A DNA stretch of 6,421 bases from Gammaproteobacteria bacterium UBA4475 (GTDB lineage: Bacteria; Pseudomonadota; Gammaproteobacteria; Pseudomonadales; Azotimanducaceae): the NCBI GenBank assembly GCA_002389265.1, contig DGOD01000182.1, positions 1 to 6,421 on the forward strand, written 5' to 3'. Under the pieces are notes generated by a model. It did no database searches, was not told the origin of the DNA, and saw only the letters and a program-made list of their open reading frames with translations. The position numbers and the translations under genes were made by a program. Positions 6,058 to 6,421 of this stretch are shown piece by piece; position 1 is the stretch's first letter; every line of letters begins with the position of its first letter.

Positions 6058-6421
6058 TTAGGGTCGATAGGAAAACCGAGTCGAGCCTGTACTGACTGTG
6101 CCAGCCACGAGCTTGGCCCAACGACAGAGATGTAGGCGCGTATCTCGTGGGTCAATGATCTCCTCAATTTCAAAATATTCTGCAGAACGGAACGGTGAAC
6201 GCAGTCGATTGAGACGCTGTTTGATATCAGCTAAGTGGGCGTCGTAATCACTGACCTCGGCAAGTTCAGCTTTGTAAGCAACCTCAATACCGCCTTCGAT
6301 GGGCAGCGAACCCCAGTCGCCAGAGGGCCAGGCGATTCGAAAGTGATGCTTGCCAGGTTTCTTGTTCGATGCACCCGCAACACCGAATGCCTTGCGTACC
6401 ACAACACTGCAGAAGGGTACC
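6058..6421 (-). CDS. Acyl-CoA carboxylase carboxyltransferase (beta) subunit, C-terminal fragment
   Basis: The frame enters from the right edge and ends at TAA (6058-6060), giving the last 120 residues or so of a protein that is normally a little over 500. It reads VPFCSVVVRKAFGVAGASNK, then AWPSGDWGSLPIEGGIEVAYK, and later YFEIEEIIDPRDTRLHL. These match the C-terminal carboxyltransferase half of biotin-dependent acyl-CoA carboxylases (PccB/AccD5 type), including the RKAFGVAG glycine loop that helps form the oxyanion and biotin site, the AWP..xWG..xxEG block, and the closing IDPxDTR motif. Such subunits move carboxylate from carboxybiotin to acetyl-, propionyl- or longer acyl-CoA. The substrate-deciding residue cannot be assigned safely from the fragment. 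Apparent internal starts near 6402 are within the domain and are not real. It converges on the haem protein gene with a 47-base gap. Confidence 0.88.
   Translation of the reverse strand, partial: VPFCSVVVRKAFGVAGASNKKPGKHHFRIAWPSGDWGSLPIEGGIEVAYKAELAEVSDYDAHLADIKQRLNRLRSPFRSAEYFEIEEIIDPRDTRLHLCRWAKLVAGTVSTGSTRFSYRP

Overview
The window looks like ordinary bacterial chromosome, probably from a gammaproteobacterium. It has moderate-to-high GC, dense Shine-Dalgarno-led genes, short gaps, a Kef/YbaL-type antiporter, a haem c protein exported by a signal peptide, and several acyl-CoA enzymes. The taxonomic guess is inference only. I see no tRNA, rRNA, CRISPR array, insertion sequence or phage gene.

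Layout: the 5' end of an unrecognised gene runs off the left edge on the minus strand (177 to 1). A divergent gap of about 210 bases follows. Then come four plus-strand genes in a row: a family III (CaiB/BaiF) CoA-transferase (388-1803), a CPA2/Kef-type cation:proton antiporter with a C-terminal nucleotide-binding RCK domain (1855-3450), an acyl-CoA dehydrogenase (3570-4712), and an exported protein with one CxxCH haem c site and a long helical C-terminal region (4817-6010, or from 4712 if the upstream start is used). The gaps between them are 51 and 119 bases, then either 104 bases or a 1-base overlap, so co-transcription is plausible. A long imperfect inverted repeat sits across the end of the fourth gene. 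Converging on it from the right edge is the 3' end of an acyl-CoA carboxylase carboxyltransferase subunit (minus strand, 6421 to 6058).

The neighbourhood theme is acyl-CoA chemistry: CoA transfer between acids, alpha,beta-dehydrogenation, and carboxylation. The actual substrate cannot be read from the sequence. The antiporter and the haem protein are less expected members. The antiporter might respond to the cytoplasmic nucleotide or electrophile state, and the haem protein might bind a ligand or carry electrons in the periplasm, but both links are speculation.

The most noteworthy observations are: (1) the CoA-transferase is built in an unusual order, with a C-terminal-like lobe first and an N-terminal lobe second, and an internal gap-free repeat; (2) the dehydrogenase has lost the usual AGSD-type flavin loop while keeping the catalytic glutamate; (3) the haem protein appears to join a cytochrome c'-like four-helix domain to a repeat-like helical domain of unknown function. 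None of these amounts to clear evidence of a new multi-gene system.
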